Positions 54,404 to 62,707 of a stretch of DNA of 64,000 bases are shown here, piece by piece (position 1 is the first letter of the stretch; each line of letters begins with the position of its first letter). The notes under the pieces were generated by a model that was given only the letters and a program-made list of their open reading frames with translations, did not search any database and was not told the origin of the DNA. Both the position numbers and the translations under genes were made by a program. The stretch is from an uncultured Christensenellaceae bacterium (GTDB taxonomy: Bacteria; Bacillota; Clostridia; Christensenellales; Borkfalkiaceae): positions 124,001 to 188,000 of the forward strand of contig CAJUIR010000002.1 of assembly GCA_910586655.1 (NCBI GenBank), written 5' to 3'.

Positions 54404-55072
54404 TTATTCGAATAAATTCCAATCGATGGGGGAAATTCCGTGCGCAATCAGATATTCGTTTGTTTTGGAATAGTGGCGGTTCCCGAAATACCCGTTGAAT
54501 GCGGAAAGGGGCGAGGGGTGCGCGCTCTCTAAAATCAGATGTTTTCGTCTGTCTATGAGCGGAACTTTCCGCCGTGCGTTGCCGCCCCAAAGGATAAACA
54601 CGAGGTGTTCTTTTTGTTCGCTCAGAATGGAAATCACGGAATCGGTAAACCAACTCCAACCGCAGTTCGCGTGCGAATTCGCCTGATGTTCGCGCACGGT
54701 CAGCGCGGTATTCATCAGCAGTACGCCCTCTTTTGCCCATTTGGTCAGGTTGCCGCTTTGAGGCGCGTGATAGCCCAAATCGCTTTTGAGTTCTTTCATC
54801 ATATTTTCCAGCGAGGGCGGTTTTCTTACGCCGTCCTGAACCGAAAAACAGAGCCCGTGCGCCTGCCGCGGTTCGTGGTAGGGATCCTGTCCCAAAAGCA
54901 CGACTTTAACGTTAGCAAACGGCGTGTAGCGGAAACAGTTGAAAATGTCGTACATATCGGGGTACACGGTGTATTGAGAATATTCTTTTTTGAGAAATTC
55001 CCGAATTTTCAGGTAGCGTTCGTCCGCAAACAGCGGAGCAAGCGGTTCTTTCCAATCGCCTAAATCAATCAT
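54404..55072 (-). CDS. ung: Uracil-DNA glycosylase
   Basis: Ung removes uracil from DNA. The 222-residue protein has the catalytic water-activating loop VVLLGQDPYHEPRQAHGLCF with the active-site Asp, PPSLENMMKEL, LLMNTALTVR, LWGGNARRK, and the DNA-intercalating loop ESAHPSPLSAFNG with the catalytic His. The ATG at 55072 overlaps the end of luxS by 8 bases and has TTGGAG upstream; longer readings are not family-like. It is the third gene of mtnN-luxS-ung, an uncommon partnership that is probably just operon economy. Confidence 0.95.
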   Translation of the reverse strand: MIDLGDWKEPLAPLFADERYLKIREFLKKEYSQYTVYPDMYDIFNCFRYTPFANVKVVLLGQDPYHEPRQAHGLCFSVQDGVRKPPSLENMMKELKSDLGYHAPQSGNLTKWAKEGVLLMNTALTVREHQANSHANCGWSWFTDSVISILSEQKEHLVFILWGGNARRKVPLIDRRKHLILESAHPSPLSAFNGYFGNRHYSKTNEYLIAHGISPIDWNLFE

Positions 55073-55499
55073 TCGTATGCTCCAAAACAGAAAGATAATC
55101 TTGTAATTCGCGCTTTGCATCGGGCAAATCGTGTTCCAGATAATTTCCGCATTCTTCGGGTTTATTTCCGGGGATCTCGTCGAGGGCAAGCGCGCGGACG
55201 ATACATTCCTTTAACAGCGCAAGCGTTCGGGCGCGGTCTGAATTCAGTGTTAAAAGATAAAAACCCGTGCGGCAGCCCATGGGACCGAAGTAAACGATAT
55301 TGTCTTTTTCGCGACTGTTCCTGAGTACCGTCGCCATCAGATGTTCTACGGTGTGCATCGTTTTGGGGGCGAGATAGTCGCCTGCGTTCGGCTTTTTGAA
55401 TCGCAAGTCGTAGGTAGTGATGCCGTTCTGATCCGTTTGCGCATGCAATCCTTTTGTCAGCGTGTGATGGTTTTTTTGAAAGGACGGGATCTTTTCCAT
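55065..55499 (-). CDS. luxS: S-ribosylhomocysteine lyase LuxS
   Basis: LuxS splits S-ribosylhomocysteine into homocysteine and the AI-2 precursor DPD. The 144-residue protein has the metal ligands in MHTVEHLMATVLRN (His-x3-His) and in the C-terminal EECGNYLEHDL Cys, and the active-site Cys region GPMGCRTGFYLLT. Length is typical or slightly short. The gene follows mtnN after 3 bases, so the two steps of S-adenosylhomocysteine recycling are encoded together. Confidence 0.96.
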   Translation of the reverse strand: MEKIPSFQKNHHTLTKGLHAQTDQNGITTYDLRFKKPNAGDYLAPKTMHTVEHLMATVLRNSREKDNIVYFGPMGCRTGFYLLTLNSDRARTLALLKECIVRALALDEIPGNKPEECGNYLEHDLPDAKRELQDYLSVLEHTND

Positions 55500-55502
55500 A
55501 AG

Positions 55503-56156
55503 TTACAGACTCTCCAAAATCGTTTGCATCGCTTCTTTCAGTTTCGCGCATGCGCGAAGGGTGTTTTGTTTAAACTGCTCGGTCGTGCTGCCCGCGCCGT
55601 AAACGTCGGAAATTGCTTTTACGCTCACAAAGGGAACGCCCGCGTTTTTACAGACTTGCGCAACGGCGCCCGCTTCCATTTCGCGGATGTCGCAGCCCAG
55701 TTCCAACAAGAGCGCGTGATCGGCGGCGGAATCGTTGAATCGGTCGCCCGTGCCGAGGGCGCGGCGCGGAAGTTTGAGTTTTTCGGGAACGAATAGGGGC
55801 AGGAAGTTTTCCGTTTCGCCGTCGAGTGTGCCGATTTTACCGCCTTCGAGTTGCGTAATATCGAAGTCGTACTGCACGGCTTTTTCAATTAAGTACAGTT
55901 CGGCGACTTGCGTGTTTTCGCGCAATCCGCCCGCTACGCCGAAATTGAGCACGGTCGTTGCGCCTTCGCTTAACACGATCGCCGCTCCTGCGGCGGCGTT
56001 TACTTTGCCTACGCCGCATTCAATCAGCGCGATGTCTTTCCCGAACGCCCTGCCTCGGATCAGCGTTCTTCCGAGCACGGTCTTTCTTTCCGTAATTTCC
56101 ATTTGCGAGAGCAAAGCGTCTGCTTCGCTGTCAAACGCGATCACGCAACCTATCAT
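55503..56156 (-). CDS. mtnN: 5'-methylthioadenosine/S-adenosylhomocysteine nucleosidase
   Basis: MtnN (Pfs) hydrolyses methylthioadenosine and S-adenosylhomocysteine; the latter yields S-ribosylhomocysteine for LuxS. The 217-residue protein has IALIECGVGKVNAAAGAAIV, NFGVAGGLRENTQVAELYL, the substrate-binding MEAGAVAQVCKNAGVPFVSV and the catalytic Asp in AISDVYGAGSTTEQF. The promoter is TTGCTT-17-TATAAT (56177-56205, minus strand). With luxS it forms the activated methyl cycle branch that also makes AI-2. Confidence 0.95.
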   Translation of the reverse strand: MIGCVIAFDSEADALLSQMEITERKTVLGRTLIRGRAFGKDIALIECGVGKVNAAAGAAIVLSEGATTVLNFGVAGGLRENTQVAELYLIEKAVQYDFDITQLEGGKIGTLDGETENFLPLFVPEKLKLPRRALGTGDRFNDSAADHALLLELGCDIREMEAGAVAQVCKNAGVPFVSVKAISDVYGAGSTTEQFKQNTLRACAKLKEAMQTILESL

Positions 56157-56176
56157 AATGTACCGCCTTTTTTTGT

Positions 56177-56205
56177 ATTATAACAATTTTCGCGCAAAAA
56201 AGCAA
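56177..56205 (-). promoter_or_regulatory. Promoter of mtnN-luxS-ung
   Basis: On the minus strand: TTGCTT (56200-56205), 17-bp spacer, TATAAT (56177-56182). Confidence 0.75.
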
Positions 56206-56259
56206 TACGGAGAATACTTTTTACGGAATTGTCGATAAATTTTCCGTAAAGGAGGATCT

Positions 56260-57507
56260 ATGAATCCGTTTGAACTGAAACCGCAAAAGGCGGACAAGAT
56301 TTTTACTTCCTGGAATAAAGTGCTGATCAAGCCCTACGATAAAAACACGGTAGACCCTTATACCCGTTTGAGAGTGATCCTGATGTCGGGTACGGAATTC
56401 GAATCGGTACGTTATTCGCATGCGTTTCAGCGCATGTGTCCCAATAACGACGTGCGCCGCCGTCTTGCCTATCTGCGCCGCGGCGAACAGATCCAGCAAA
56501 AGCGCGTTGCCGGTTTAAAACCCGCAAACGAAACCATTTTGGAACACACCATCGGTTACGAACAACTTGCCGTCGATCTGACTGCAAATCTTGCGCTGTC
56601 CGAAAAAAATTCTTACGTCAAAAAGCAACTCGATTTTGCTCTGCTCGAAGATTTCGATCACCTGTACCGTTATGCAGATTTGATGGAACTGGAAAAGGGC
56701 GGCGATCCTGCGCGGCTCGTCGGGAATTATACCGAGATCATGCCTGGGCGTCCTACGGTTGCGGAATACCGTCATCCCTCGGACGATGTCGATTTTTATA
56801 TCAACAACTACCTCAACGACGTAAAAACCAAACTGAACATCAACATCATTACGGCGGCGGAACAGCAGACCATGAATTTTTATATGAACGTGGGCAACCT
56901 CTATGCTTCGCCGCTCGGCAGAAAGTTGTATAACGAAATCGCCATGATCGAAGAACAGCACGTGACCGGTTACGGCAGTCTGAAAGATCCTTCCGCTACG
57001 TTCTGGGAGGGACTGCTGATGAACGAATATACCGAATGTTATCTGTATTATTCGTGCTATCAGGATGAAACGGACGAGCGGATCAAAAAGATATGGGAAA
57101 TGCATTTCGAAGAAGAAGTAGCGCACCTCCACGAGGCGGCGGATCTGCTGAAAACTTACGAGGGCAAAGTCTGGCAGCAGTGTTTCCCCGAAGGAGGAGA
57201 TTTCCCCGAACTTCTGAAATTCCGTTCTCAGAAAGAATATATCCGCGAAGTGCTGAAAAGCGTGCGCCTCACGGGCGTGGAAGAGGGCTGGCAGGAGATC
57301 GACAAAGTACCCGATACCTTCCGCTATTTCGGTTACAATTCGCGTATTAACGGAAATATCGATACGGTGGGTACCCACGTCGTCATCGACAGGGCGATCA
57401 AAGAATTGCAACAGGACTGGCGGTTGCAGAATAAAGAACACCCCGTCCGCGTTCTGACAGACAGAAAAAAAGACAATACAGACGTCGGCAGAGTCAAGGG
57501 GAAATAA
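56260..57507 (+). CDS. Large ferritin-like (possible diiron) protein of unknown function
   Basis: The 415-residue protein is mostly helical. It has two E-x-x-H-type clusters: ETILEHTIGYEQLAVDLTAN with LEDFDHLYRYADLME (about 88-150), and a later set IAMIEEQHVTGYG, MNEYTECYLYYSCYQDE and EEEVAHLHEAADLL (about 228-310). These patterns are those of four-helix ferritin-like diiron centres, possibly two in tandem or one plus a pseudo-site. The N-terminal 85 residues (with a MSGTEFESVRYSHAFQRMCP block) and C-terminal 90 residues are outside the known fold. The ribosome-binding site TAAAGGAGG is strong. No function is known; oxidative-stress or metal roles are inferred. Confidence 0.7.
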   Translation: MNPFELKPQKADKIFTSWNKVLIKPYDKNTVDPYTRLRVILMSGTEFESVRYSHAFQRMCPNNDVRRRLAYLRRGEQIQQKRVAGLKPANETILEHTIGYEQLAVDLTANLALSEKNSYVKKQLDFALLEDFDHLYRYADLMELEKGGDPARLVGNYTEIMPGRPTVAEYRHPSDDVDFYINNYLNDVKTKLNINIITAAEQQTMNFYMNVGNLYASPLGRKLYNEIAMIEEQHVTGYGSLKDPSATFWEGLLMNEYTECYLYYSCYQDETDERIKKIWEMHFEEEVAHLHEAADLLKTYEGKVWQQCFPEGGDFPELLKFRSQKEYIREVLKSVRLTGVEEGWQEIDKVPDTFRYFGYNSRINGNIDTVGTHVVIDRAIKELQQDWRLQNKEHPVRVLTDRKKDNTDVGRVKGK

Positions 57508-57529
57508 TTTTTCGCAGAAATTATCGTAA

Positions 57530-57560
57530 AAAAAAGAGAGGCTGAAACGCCTCTTTTTTG
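57530..57560. terminator. Bidirectional terminator between the ferritin-like gene and the PPTase gene
   Basis: AAAGAGAGGC / GCCTCTTTTT stem with a 6-base loop and A/T runs on both sides. Confidence 0.85.
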
Positions 57561-57582
57561 TTTGCATTTTGATTTGCGCGTG

Positions 57583-58071
57583 TTATAATTGGATTGCGTC
57601 GATCGGTTCGGGCGCGGCAGTGCAGACGCACAGCGTACAGTTTTCCGGTTCGGTAAAATACAGGTGCGCCTGAACGGGGGATCCGTTTTCGTACAGTATG
57701 CCGCCGCGGTATTCGAGCAGGGGGAGCATGGCTGCAAGCGATGCGCCTTTGTATTTGACGTAGGCTTCCTTTGCCGTCCACAGCCGGAAAAAATCTTCCT
57801 GCCGTTCGGCGGCAGTCAACCTTTTTTCAATCGTTTCCGTCTTGCGCGGTTTTCTTTCTTCGGCGTCGATGCCGCATTCCCTTTCGCCGAACACGGCGGC
57901 GGTAATGCTGCCGCTGTGCGTCACGTTAAAAAAGAGCGGTACGCCGTCGAGCAAGGGTTTCCCGTGTTCGTTATAGAGAAAACGCGGATTTAGCAAGCCG
58001 AATTTTTCGCGAAGGATCTTATTGAGAAAGGTACGGCTGTCTGTCGGCGAATTTGTGTAAAAAAGTTTCAT
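57583..58071 (-). CDS. 4'-phosphopantetheinyl transferase (short Sfp/AcpT type)
   Basis: The enzyme transfers phosphopantetheine from CoA to carrier proteins. The 162-residue protein has FNVTHSGSITAAVFG, the Mg-binding CGIDAEERKPR and the catalytic helix FFRLWTAKEAYVKYKGASL. At 162 residues it is short for an Sfp-type enzyme (about 220); the N-terminal half-domain is reduced. The start at 58071 fits the core, with no ribosome-binding site visible and -10-like TACTAT/TATATT directly upstream. No acyl-carrier, PKS or NRPS gene is near, so it is probably the housekeeping enzyme for AcpP. Confidence 0.85.
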   Translation of the reverse strand: MKLFYTNSPTDSRTFLNKILREKFGLLNPRFLYNEHGKPLLDGVPLFFNVTHSGSITAAVFGERECGIDAEERKPRKTETIEKRLTAAERQEDFFRLWTAKEAYVKYKGASLAAMLPLLEYRGGILYENGSPVQAHLYFTEPENCTLCVCTAAPEPIDAIQL

Positions 58072-58106
58072 ATCAATATAGTACCACATGAAAAGGAGAA
58101 AGTAAA

Positions 58107-58553
58107 ATGACGCGTGCAGAGAAAGCGAAAAATTATTTTTTAAGCGGGTATAACTGTTCCCAGGCAGTGTTGCTTGCATTTTCCGACGAATTGGACGTAT
58201 CCGAAGAAACGCTGAAAGCCGTGGGGCTTCCGATGGGCGGCGGAATGGCGCGGCTGCGTCAGACGTGCGGCGGCGTTTCGGGCGCGGCGATTTGCGCAGG
58301 ACTGTTATTTCCCGACCTGCCGAAGAGCGAAATGTATGCGGTGGTGCAGGAAATCGCACGGCGGTTTTCTGAAAAGAACGGCAGTTTTAATTGCGGGGAA
58401 TTGCTGTCGGGCGCTGCCGTAAAAGCGGATACTTCTCCCGCCGCAGAAGCGCGCACGCAGGAATATTATAAAAAACGCCCCTGTCCCGATTTGGTTGCGG
58501 ACGCCGCGGAAATCTTGGAAGAAATCTGCAAAGAGCGGGGCAGGATTCAATGA
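58107..58553 (+). CDS. C_GCAxxG_C_C family redox-type protein
   Basis: The 148-residue protein shows the family pattern: FLSGYNCSQAVLLAFSDEL, then PMGGGMARLRQTCGGVSGAA with IC, then NCGELL and a late CPDLVADAAEI. The conserved Cys residues (GYNCSQ, TCG, FNCGELL, RPCPDLV) suggest metal or redox chemistry; such proteins are often labelled split-soret-like or putative redox-active. An AAAAGGAG ribosome-binding site is present. It is divergent from the PPTase gene and overlaps the next gene by 4 bases. Confidence 0.82.
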   Translation: MTRAEKAKNYFLSGYNCSQAVLLAFSDELDVSEETLKAVGLPMGGGMARLRQTCGGVSGAAICAGLLFPDLPKSEMYAVVQEIARRFSEKNGSFNCGELLSGAAVKADTSPAAEARTQEYYKKRPCPDLVADAAEILEEICKERGRIQ

Positions 58554-59056
58554 AATATTATTTTGAAACCGATCGGCTGATCGCAAAGCCGCTTTCGGAA
58601 AACGACGCGCCCGCGGTATTTCAATGGAGCGGCGATCCCGAAGTCAACCGTTACATGATCTATCCGCTTCATCGAAACATCGGCGAGTCGGAGTCCTGGA
58701 TCGCTTCATTAAAGGCGGAAGACAACGTTTTCGGATTCTCACTGCGCGGCGGAACTCTGATCGGATCGGGTCATGTATGTCCCTGCAAAGAGGAGCCGCT
58801 TGCTTGGGTCGTAGGATATAATTTCCGCCGCGATTGCTGGGGAAAAGGATATGCGACGGAAGCGGTAAAGGGCATGATCTCCTGGGCGCGCGAAAATTTC
58901 GGCGTCAAAGAATTCGTTTCGTCGCATGCCGTCGCAAATATCGGATCGCAGAGAGTGCAGGAAAAATGCGGCTTTATCTTCGATCACGCCTGCGAGTATC
59001 AAAAGTGGGACGGAAGCAAGGTGTTCCCCGCAGTATTTCGCAGATTAAAATTCTGA
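58550..59056 (+). CDS. GNAT-family N-acetyltransferase (RimJ/RimL-like)
   Basis: The 168-residue protein starts YYFETDRLIAKPLSENDA, typical of the RimJ/RimL branch, and has WVVGYNFRRDCWGKGYATEA with the acetyl-CoA pyrophosphate loop (R/Q-x-x-G-x-G/A) and AVANIGSQRVQEKCGF near the C-terminus. It probably acetylates a small molecule or a protein N-terminus; the substrate cannot be told. The start overlaps the stop of the redox-protein gene (ATGA). Confidence 0.88.
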   Translation: MKYYFETDRLIAKPLSENDAPAVFQWSGDPEVNRYMIYPLHRNIGESESWIASLKAEDNVFGFSLRGGTLIGSGHVCPCKEEPLAWVVGYNFRRDCWGKGYATEAVKGMISWARENFGVKEFVSSHAVANIGSQRVQEKCGFIFDHACEYQKWDGSKVFPAVFRRLKF

Positions 59057-59079
59057 AAAACAACGTCTGAAAGGGTAAC

Positions 59080-59108
59080 AAAAAAGGAGCGGAAACGCTC
59101 CTTTTTTT
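59080..59108. terminator. Bidirectional terminator between the GNAT and amino-acid kinase genes
   Basis: AAAAAGGAGCG / CGCTCCTTTTT stem with a GAAA loop. It overlaps the end of the minus-strand gene. Confidence 0.9.
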
Positions 59109-59937
59109 ATATGGATCGAATTCCGATCCCGATTTTCGTGCAAGGTACTTTTTCGGCTAAAATGTCCGAAACGGAGTATTTTGCATTGGCGATATAAACG
59201 GTAGTGCCTTGGATCGCCGCGTCTTTGATATATTCGAGTTTTGCTTTTGCGCCGTTTGCGCCCGCACGGCTTGCGCCTTTGCAATAGCGCTTGTGTTCTT
59301 CGATATTTTCAAGCAGTTCCAAATCGTTTTTGCCTGAAATCAGGGGAACGAGCGTATCGGGATTTTCAGGGTCGGTATAAATGCCGTCTGCGCCGGTAAG
59401 GATCAGCAGTCTTTCCGCATGTACAAGGCACGCAATACGCGAGGCCGTTTCGTCGTTATCGACGCATTCGTATACGCGCTCCTTTTCGTGCATAAGCGAC
59501 GAAATTTCCAGCCGTCTGTTTTCCTCGTTCGAGACCGCATCGTTATAATTTATGATAGGTACGGCGTTCTGTTGTTTGCAGCGGAGTAAAAGTTTCCGCA
59601 AATGCTCGCTCTTTTGTTCGTCGTTGAAATGCTGGTGTTCCACCAATACCTGACGCACCGAAAAGCGCGGGTCGACGTATTGTCGGTAAGTCTGCATCAG
59701 AATCGCCTGTCCCTGCGCGGCATAGTCGGTTTTGGCGTGTTCGCCCGTCAGTTCCTCGCCGTGGCGCGACAGATAGTCTAAACGCCCGATTTCCACTGCG
59801 CCGCTCGAAACCCAGATATATCCCGGGCGCAGTTCGCGCGATAGACGTGCGACGCGCGTATAATCGATCATATTGTCTTTTCGGTCGATCAGCGCCATCG
59901 AGCCGATTTTACCGACCAGTTCGGTATCGAATTTCAT
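59107..59937 (-). CDS. Amino-acid kinase family protein, glutamate 5-kinase-like
   Basis: The 276-residue protein has the order of blocks found in ProB: YIWVSSGAVEIGRLDYL, AAQGQAILMQTYRQY, VRQVLVEHQHFND, AVPIINYNDAVSNEE, VDNDETASRIACLVHAERLL and LTGADGIYTDPEN. ProB phosphorylates glutamate for proline synthesis. The C-terminal PUA domain is absent, as in many short ProB proteins, but the N-terminal GSS-T type start is replaced by VGKIGSMALIDRK. No proA is adjacent. A related kinase of the same fold (for example UMP-kinase-like) is possible. The promoter is TTGCAA-17-TAAAAT (59965-59993). Confidence 0.7.
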   Translation of the reverse strand: MKFDTELVGKIGSMALIDRKDNMIDYTRVARLSRELRPGYIWVSSGAVEIGRLDYLSRHGEELTGEHAKTDYAAQGQAILMQTYRQYVDPRFSVRQVLVEHQHFNDEQKSEHLRKLLLRCKQQNAVPIINYNDAVSNEENRRLEISSLMHEKERVYECVDNDETASRIACLVHAERLLILTGADGIYTDPENPDTLVPLISGKNDLELLENIEEHKRYCKGASRAGANGAKAKLEYIKDAAIQGTTVYIANAKYSVSDILAEKVPCTKIGIGIRSI

Positions 59938-59964
59938 AACGTTTATCCTTATCCGCTTTTTGCT

Positions 59965-59993
59965 ATTTTAGCATGAAAAACACAAAATTGCAA
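59965..59993 (-). promoter_or_regulatory. Promoter of the amino-acid kinase gene
   Basis: On the minus strand: TTGCAA (59988-59993), 17-bp spacer, TAAAAT (59965-59970). Confidence 0.7.
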
Positions 59994-60004
59994 ATAATTT
60001 TTTT

Positions 60005-60412
60005 ATGCGTAAAATGTTTCTTGTGGGCATGCTTTTGATCTGCTTATTACTTACGAGCGCGTGCAGCGTTTCGGAAATGAGTACGCTTTCCGATCTCTCC
60101 AAACCCTACGTGGGAATTTACAAATGCGAGCAGATCCTGCTCGGAGGGGAGGATCAGTCGGAGCAGTTCGAAAATCTCAGTCTGGGACTTTCTTATAACG
60201 GAAGATTCGAACTGAAATACAGCGGAAAGTCGGGCGGGAGAGGCGGATACGCCGGCACTTACCGAGTAAATCCGGAAAAGGAAGAAATCACTTTTTCCGT
60301 GCAAGATGGACCGCGGCAAAAATCATATACGTTTCCCGTCAGAAAGGGACGGATTTATATCGATCTTCCCTTGGGCGGCAAATTGCTTCACGCAAAATTT
60401 TCAATGCCGTAA
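60005..60412 (+). CDS. Small lipoprotein
   Basis: The 135-residue protein has a lipoprotein signal peptide with lipobox LTSAC (Cys at about 20) followed by a compact beta-rich domain: YVGIYKCEQILLGG, then GLSYNGRFELKYSGKS, then AGTYRVNPEKEEITFSV. This small beta-barrel pattern resembles each half of the two-domain lipoprotein at 28160-28990 (the strand, G-x-Y and turn arrangement), possibly a related extracytoplasmic lipocalin-like domain. No ribosome-binding site is visible before the ATG; the leader is T-rich. Confidence 0.7.
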   Translation: MRKMFLVGMLLICLLLTSACSVSEMSTLSDLSKPYVGIYKCEQILLGGEDQSEQFENLSLGLSYNGRFELKYSGKSGGRGGYAGTYRVNPEKEEITFSVQDGPRQKSYTFPVRKGRIYIDLPLGGKLLHAKFSMP

Positions 60413-60448
60413 TCAGACAAAATTCAGCCGACGGAAGTCGGCAAATAG

Positions 60449-61429
60449 GGGCATAACACCGCGGAAAACACGGGAAGGGACGGATCGCCCGTCGGAAGTG
60501 TTTCCGTAGGAAGTGCGTCCCCCCTCGCAGATACGGGCGTCGCTATCGAAGGCGAAGAGCCTGTCATCAAAGCCGTTATACATGGAAATGCGGGAAGCGG
60601 ATCCAGTTCCAATTCCAGCGCAAGTTTCAGTGCCGCAGTTGCCGAGAGTGAAGGAACCGCATACGATTTGACGTTAGGGGTACAGCAACGCGTATGTTAC
60701 GTTACGACGACTCGGGATAATATTTATGGCGCAGTATTGTTTTCAATCGACGTCGAGGTACCTGCATATACACGATACGCCGTGGACTTATCGGTGCGCA
60801 CTTATGCCTCCGTTTATTGCGGCAGATCTTCTTATTCGCGTGCTCGCGCATATTATGCAGGGCAAGATCCCGAAACGGCAGCAGGGACTTATTATTCGGA
60901 CAGCAACAATCCGAATACCGCGGAAAAATATAAAATCGCGGCTGCTACCCGCTCGCTGTCCAACAGCGGGACTGCAACATCGGACGCTACCTCTCGAGCA
61001 GTTTGGTATTTTGATAATCCGACAGACGAAAGCAAGACGGTAAAAAAATACTTCGTAACCATCGGACGGGGTTGGCGTTCTTACCCTTCCGGAAATACGA
61101 TCTCTGTTCAAGGCTTTGTCACATACAACGGTATAGACAGCGTACAGCGGTTGGTGCCGACGAGTTATGACGTGGAATACGATCAATTACGTCATAGTTT
61201 GGAGGAGGAGTATTACGAAGCGATCCGATTGGATGAGAACTATCCGACAGAGGGAGTGAGAGTGACGAGCGGGTATACGGGAGGCTGGAACGGCATGGCC
61301 AACTGTATTGACTGCTATCCTCCAATAAAGAGCCGAAAAATCGCCATCATTTCGCTCGGTGGCATTTTTAATAAAAATTTTGCAAAAAACAAAACAAACG
61401 TTTGCATATTTTCAGAAGGCATATTATAA
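60449..61429 (+). pseudogene. Fragment of a large secreted protein gene, truncated at both ends
   Basis: An open frame runs from after a TAG (60446-60448) to TGA/TAA before 61430, but there is no ATG/GTG with a ribosome-binding site and no signal peptide at its beginning. The first 70 codons read as low-complexity Gly/Ser/Ala/Val (for example HGNAGSGSSSNSSASFSAAV). A beta-rich Tyr/Thr/Ser section follows (SIDVEVPAYTRYAVDLSVRT, SSYSRARAYYAGQDP), typical of secreted adhesin segments. The last 35 codons run into the next gene's promoter and look non-coding. I infer the middle part of a once larger surface-protein gene. TTG 60668 would be the only plausible start if it is still expressed. Confidence 0.55.
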
Positions 61430-61430
61430 T
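61402..61430 (+). promoter_or_regulatory. Promoter giving a leaderless helicase mRNA
   Basis: TTGCAT (61402-61407), 17-bp spacer, TATAAT (61425-61430), then six bases and ATG 61437. Confidence 0.8.
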
Positions 61431-61436
61431 GTGTTT

Positions 61437-62705
61437 ATGAATTCGCATGTAATTCAAATGTCCATTGTACTTACACCCGATCAGGAAGAGGCTGCTGCTC
61501 TCGTAAGAGAGTGGTTTTTTCACCTTGACAATCAGATTTTTGTTCTTTGCGGTTACGCCGGGACGGGAAAAACGTTTTTGATTGATTATATCGTCCGCGA
61601 TTTAGGTTTGAAAGCGGGAGAAAGTGCGGCGTTCGTTGCCCCTACCGGAAAAGCCGCGTCCGTGTTGATCCGTGCGGGGACGCCGGCGGGCACCGTTCAC
61701 AGCCTTATTTATACGCGGGAGGAAGACATAGAAGTCGATGAAAACGGAGAAGTCGTTTCCGAGCGGTTTTTGCAGTTTGTCAGAAAAGAAAAAATCGATT
61801 CCGATATCCGCCTGATCGTCGTGGACGAAACTTCGATGGTGTCGGACGAAGTATTGCGCGATCTTCTTTCATTCGGGATCAAGTGTCTTTTTTGCGGCGA
61901 TCCGGCGCAACTCCCGCCCGTGGGGGGAAGCAATACGCTGCTCTCGATGCCTTGTTTTGTTCTGAAACAAATCGTACGGCAGGAAGAAAATAATCCCGTT
62001 GTACGACTTGCCGAGCAGGCGCGTGCAGGGAAATTTTTGGAGTACGGCGAATACGGCGCAGGAGTATCGGTCGTACCGAAGAGCAGTTTGAACCGTGCCG
62101 CAAGGGAAGAATTGTTTTCATCGGCAGACCAGATCATCGTAGGAACGAATAAGACACGCAACCGTATCAACTGCGAAATGCGCGAATTGCTGGGAATATC
62201 GCCCCAAACAAAACTTCCCATCGACGGGGAAAAAATCATTTGTACGCTCAATGATTGGAGCAAACGTTTAGACGAAGCGGGCAACTTCCATCTTGTTAAC
62301 GGAATCATCGGGAGGTGTTACCGCGTACGGGAACAGCGGGACGGGTTGGGTCAGTTGGATTTTCAGCCCGAATTTTTACGGGAAACCGTATACGATCTGC
62401 CCTTCGACGCAGGCGTATTTACCCACGGCCGGTATCTGCACGGGTACGGAAACAAAGCCTGTCTGTTAGAAAACGGCGTGCTTGTACATGAAAATAATTA
62501 CGAAATGCTGCGGCGGTTTAAAGTCAAACGCGAAGATACCGTTTGCAGATTTGAATTTGCTTATGCCGTAACTTGTCATAAGGCGCAGGGTTCGGAATAC
62601 GACCGCGTGGTCGTGATCGACGAAAGCAATTTATTCACAAACGGAAGACAGTGGCTTTACACCGCAATCACCCGCGCAAAGAAAGGACTTGTGATCGTAA
62701 GATAA
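61437..62705 (+). CDS. ATP-dependent DNA helicase of the RecD/Pif1-like superfamily 1B
   Basis: The 422-residue protein has SF1 helicase motifs in order: the Q-like LTPDQEEAAALV, motif I CGYAGTGKTFLIDY, motif Ia VAPTGKAASVL with TVHSLIY, motif II LIVVDETSMVSD, motif III FCGDPAQLPPVGG, and motifs V/VI YAVTCHKAQGSEYDRVVVID and WLYTAITRAKKGLVIVR. The size and gap-rich middle are like phage Dda/Pif1-type and short RecD2 helicases. There is no RecBC context. The leaderless-type start at 61437 is 6 bases after a perfect -10 box. Confidence 0.9.
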   Translation: MNSHVIQMSIVLTPDQEEAAALVREWFFHLDNQIFVLCGYAGTGKTFLIDYIVRDLGLKAGESAAFVAPTGKAASVLIRAGTPAGTVHSLIYTREEDIEVDENGEVVSERFLQFVRKEKIDSDIRLIVVDETSMVSDEVLRDLLSFGIKCLFCGDPAQLPPVGGSNTLLSMPCFVLKQIVRQEENNPVVRLAEQARAGKFLEYGEYGAGVSVVPKSSLNRAAREELFSSADQIIVGTNKTRNRINCEMRELLGISPQTKLPIDGEKIICTLNDWSKRLDEAGNFHLVNGIIGRCYRVREQRDGLGQLDFQPEFLRETVYDLPFDAGVFTHGRYLHGYGNKACLLENGVLVHENNYEMLRRFKVKREDTVCRFEFAYAVTCHKAQGSEYDRVVVIDESNLFTNGRQWLYTAITRAKKGLVIVR

Positions 62706-62707
62706 TT

